Part shown: one piece after another, positions 13,641 through 15,870 of the stretch
Position numbering within the stretch: the stretch's first letter is position 1
How the letters are laid out: each line of letters opens with the position of its first letter
NCBI GenBank assembly: GCA_963605745.1
Contig: CAVCWT010000047.1
Coordinates: 1 to 15,870, forward strand
Length of the DNA stretch: 15,870 bases
Direction: 5' to 3'
From: CAG-791 sp963605745
Lineage (GTDB): Bacteria > Bacillota > Clostridia > Lachnospirales > Lachnospiraceae
Made by a program: the position numbers and the translations under genes
Notes under the pieces: generated by a model
What the model saw: only the letters and a program-made list of their open reading frames with translations
Databases searched by the model: none
What the model was told of the DNA's origin: nothing

Positions 13641-15373
13641 GCCATATCCTCCAAAAAGCTGTTTACGTAGTCGCTGTAGCCCTCCATGCTGAAATCATGA
13701 TAAAGGGCCAATTTAAAAGCACCGAGAGTCGCATCGACTGGATCGATCCTCTTGGTGCTTGCATCCTTGTCTATTTTGATCAGGCCGTTGTTGGTCCTGA
13801 TCACCGCGTTGCTCATCGCGTAGTTGAGCAACGGATTGTGTGTATATATTACGTTTCCCGCGAAAACCTGTTCCCTGAAGCTCTGCGTCGATTCGTTCAG
13901 GCTCTTGTGAGACTGGAAAACTTCCTCGACGTTGTAGCCCTGATCAGACAGATCCATCATGATCTTCGAAGCGTTGGCCGGGTCGAAGCAGAGGCACTGG
14001 ATGTCCAGTTTCAGCCTCTCGCACTCATCGAGAACATACCTCATGACGAAATTCTGGTCCACAATCGGAGTGTTCGTGAGAGTCAAATAGCCCAGCCGCT
14101 CCCAGGCGTCATACGGCATCTTATCTTTGATGATGTGCTCCCGCAGCTTGTCAGCCGTCGGGATGAAGCTGTGAGTCCAGAGCACGTACTTGATGACCGG
14201 CTTCAGTTGCGCGTCTCTCTCATCGCTCTGGTACGGGACGATGAAAGCGACGGACGTCAGGTCGAGCTTTGACGACATATCGAAGCCGACATAGACCGGA
14301 CGACCAGTCACGTCGATCGGAAGTTCCCTGACCTCGCAGGCCTTCCATTTCGCCATGTCCATGTAGCCGTTGTCCTTCGCCTGCACCCACATATCGAGCA
14401 TTTTCGTCATGAAGGAAACCATCTTCTCCGGCACTTCCCTGGCCACGGCGTAGTCCTCACGGATCTTCTGCAGGCCCTCCGGATAATATGCCCTGATTGG
14501 GTTTGCCTTCTTCCAGGTATTGACGTCGGAAACGTCATCACCCGGATCAGCCTCACAGATGTCCACGAAGTACTCGTCATTTGAGACATCTACGTTCGGA
14601 TCCAGAAGCTTGCTGCAGTAGTCGTATTCCTGGACGAAGCACGGATACGTCAGATCCTTACCGGCTGTCGTGATGATACTGGTCAGCGGTTCCTTCGTGT
14701 TAGAGCCGAGAGCCAGGTCATAGAAGTCCGTCGTCGGATGCTGATGATATTCGTCGATGATCAGCAGTGCCGGGTTTGTTCCGTCTCCAGATCTTCCGTC
14801 CTCTTTTGAGAGCGGTCTCATATAGGATCCGGTTTTCAGGTGCTCGATCTGATCCCGCTTGAAGCGGAACTTTGACCGCAGCAGCGTGCCTCTGGTCATC
14901 AGATCGCACTCATTGAACACGATCTTCGACTGATCACGCTTGACGCCTGCCGTGTAGATCTCATTGACCTCATTATTCTTCACAGCTGTCACAGACAGCT
15001 CATACAATGCCTCGCCAGCTTCCAGCTGTGACTTTGCGTTTTTTCGGCCAACTTCGGTAAAAGCTTTTCGAAATCTTCGTCTGCCTGTTTCTCTATGTAT
15101 CCAGCCATATATCTGGCACTCTCGGAATTTTTGCCAGGTCGTCAAAATGATTGGGGTTCCGGCAAGGGTTCCCTTTGAGTGTTTCAGCATCGCAAACCAG
15201 GAGACGATCCGGTCTGCTGCTTGTTCATCCCAGATGTATGGGAAGTCTGTCGTGCCAATCCTTTCGAGATCTCGCAGGAATCTCTCGCATGCCCAGATGT
15301 GCTTCTTTCCGGAAGGGATCTCTCCGGAGATGCAGCTCTCTGCATACTGGATCAGCTCGTCTCTTATCGTCAT
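13637..15373 (-). CDS. terL: Terminase large subunit (packaging ATPase and nuclease)
   Basis: A 578-residue large terminase. The ATPase half has a Walker A-like G-R-K-N-A-K-S-Q at 109-116, Walker B A-L-L-I-I-D-E at 202-208 with the likely catalytic Glu208, and an S-I-I-T-T-A-G coupling motif at 232-238. The nuclease half has V-Y-V-G-F-D-M-S at 360-367 with Asp365, C-F-D-P at 462-465 with Asp464, and R-I-D-P-V-D-A at 542-548. These acidic residues match the RNase H-like metal site. The ATG overlaps the small terminase stop as ATGA; no clear Shine-Dalgarno is seen, so translation is probably coupled. The protein type (HK97/P27-partner) suggests cos-type packaging, but no cos site is identified. 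Confidence 0.97.
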   Translation of the reverse strand: MTIRDELIQYAESCISGEIPSGKKHIWACERFLRDLERIGTTDFPYIWDEQAADRIVSWFAMLKHSKGTLAGTPIILTTWQKFRECQIYGWIHRETGRRRFRKAFTEVGRKNAKSQLEAGEALYELSVTAVKNNEVNEIYTAGVKRDQSKIVFNECDLMTRGTLLRSKFRFKRDQIEHLKTGSYMRPLSKEDGRSGDGTNPALLIIDEYHQHPTTDFYDLALGSNTKEPLTSIITTAGKDLTYPCFVQEYDYCSKLLDPNVDVSNDEYFVDICEADPGDDVSDVNTWKKANPIRAYYPEGLQKIREDYAVAREVPEKMVSFMTKMLDMWVQAKDNGYMDMAKWKACEVRELPIDVTGRPVYVGFDMSSKLDLTSVAFIVPYQSDERDAQLKPVIKYVLWTHSFIPTADKLREHIIKDKMPYDAWERLGYLTLTNTPIVDQNFVMRYVLDECERLKLDIQCLCFDPANASKIMMDLSDQGYNVEEVFQSHKSLNESTQSFREQVFAGNVIYTHNPLLNYAMSNAVIRTNNGLIKIDKDASTKRIDPVDATLGAFKLALYHDFSMEGYSDYVNSFLEDMA

Positions 15374-15852
15374 ATCGCACCAAATTTCTGTTCCATCTCA
15401 GCTTCCTGCTTATCAGCTTTCGCCTTCGCAGTCTTGAGCTGTCCCTCCAGCGTCATGCCGAGGCGCCTGGATGACTCAGCCATGTCCCTTCTGGCTTCGT
15501 CCATCATACGGATGATGGGATTCGGTTTTGGTCCCTTGTCGGTCTCGACTGTGTAGCTGAATGTTTTTTTCCGGCATTCCTTCACATAGTCCAGATATCT
15601 CGCGTAGCTGTTCGAGTAGGCCAGCAGATCGCACTTGTTGAGATTGCAGATCAGGCTGTCGTCCTCCCGGAGCCGCTTCAGGACTCTCTCATATTCTCTT
15701 TTCGCTGTCAGGTTTACAAACTGAGACGTGCTGACGTCATCAAGATCCTCGCTGTTCTTGCTGACCAGCGACTCTTCGTATTGACGTCTCGCGATATCGG
15801 CTTTTGATCGATGCTTTCCACCTTCCAGCTTTATAACATTTCTTTCGGACAC
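15370..15852 (-). CDS. terS: Terminase small subunit (P27 family)
   Basis: A 160-residue small terminase of the P27 family, which recognises phage DNA and hands it to the large subunit. The basic N-terminus (K-L-E-G-G-K-H-R-S-K-A-D-I-A-R-R) matches the family opening. A helical middle with L-L-A-Y-S-N-S-Y-A-R-Y-L-D-Y follows, then K-P-N-P-I-I-R-M-M near 108-116 and R-R-L-G-M-T-L-E near 129-136, the conserved C-terminal elements. The start is GTG at 15850-15852, with a GGAGGTGAT Shine-Dalgarno just upstream in the last bases of the window. It overlaps terL by 4 bases. What lies upstream (often an HNH endonuclease gene) is outside the window. Confidence 0.92.
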   Translation of the reverse strand: MSERNVIKLEGGKHRSKADIARRQYEESLVSKNSEDLDDVSTSQFVNLTAKREYERVLKRLREDDSLICNLNKCDLLAYSNSYARYLDYVKECRKKTFSYTVETDKGPKPNPIIRMMDEARRDMAESSRRLGMTLEGQLKTAKAKADKQEAEMEQKFGAI

Positions 15853-15870
15853 TGCCGATCACCTCCAGCC

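Noticed and set aside
1..15870. Search for CRISPR arrays, tRNAs, insertion sequences, diversity-generating repeats, defence genes or a cos/att site
   Set aside because: None supported. No direct-repeat array, no transposase or reverse transcriptase frame, no tRNA-like fold noticed, and essentially all bases are covered by tightly packed structural genes. A cos or att site would lie outside the window if present.

Overview
The window is one continuous, single-strand structural module of a tailed phage with a contractile (myovirus-type) tail. Every gene reads on the minus strand, so transcription runs from about 15870 down to 1. Gene content and order follow the PBSX/XkdK-to-XkdU type tail found in phages and prophages of Bacillota. 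Strong AAGGAGG-type Shine-Dalgarno sites and a roughly balanced base composition fit a host among the gut Clostridia (for example Lachnospiraceae-like). That host guess is inference only. No integrase, repressor, lysis or replication gene is present, so prophage versus virulent phage cannot be decided here.

Layout in transcription order. Packaging: small terminase (15852-15370) and large terminase (15373-13637). Head: portal (13640-12348), ClpP-like maturation protease (12358-11690), HK97-fold major capsid protein with an N-terminal delta-domain-like coiled coil (11679-10585), and a 56-residue HeH/SAP-like protein (10585-10415). Neck: gp6-like connector (10402-10070), head-closure adaptor (10070-9690), HK97-gp10-like protein (9697-9176), and tail terminator (9179-8727). 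Tail: sheath (8723-7629), tube (7614-7183), an intrinsic terminator (7176-7144), XkdN-like tail assembly chaperone (7122-6715) with a -1 frameshift extension (6718-6530), and tape measure protein (6533-4344). Baseplate: XkdP-type N-domain protein (4360-3938), LysM protein (3924-3709), XkdQ-like hub (3712-2687), DUF2577 (2687-2379), DUF2634/XkdS-like (2382-1960), baseplate J-like wedge protein (1967-900), DUF2313/YmfQ-like protein (903-268), and the N-terminal 90 codons of a tail fibre gene that leaves the window at base 1.

The genes are packed with ATGA, TGATG or TAATG overlaps or gaps of about 20 bases or less, which implies one late transcript with translational coupling. The only sizeable gap (7123-7182) holds a terminator hairpin. 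It separates the abundantly needed head, sheath and tube genes from the low-copy chaperone, tape measure and baseplate genes.

I saw no defence system, RNA gene, CRISPR array or insertion sequence. The most informative non-gene signals are: (1) a complete -1 programmed frameshift cassette (A AAA AAC, 8-base spacer, long hairpin) in the tail chaperone gene; (2) a perfect internal Shine-Dalgarno plus ATG exactly at the end of the capsid delta-domain region; (3) the mid-operon terminator; (4) a four-copy Y-T-H/N-x-x-L repeat at the end of the DUF2313 protein.
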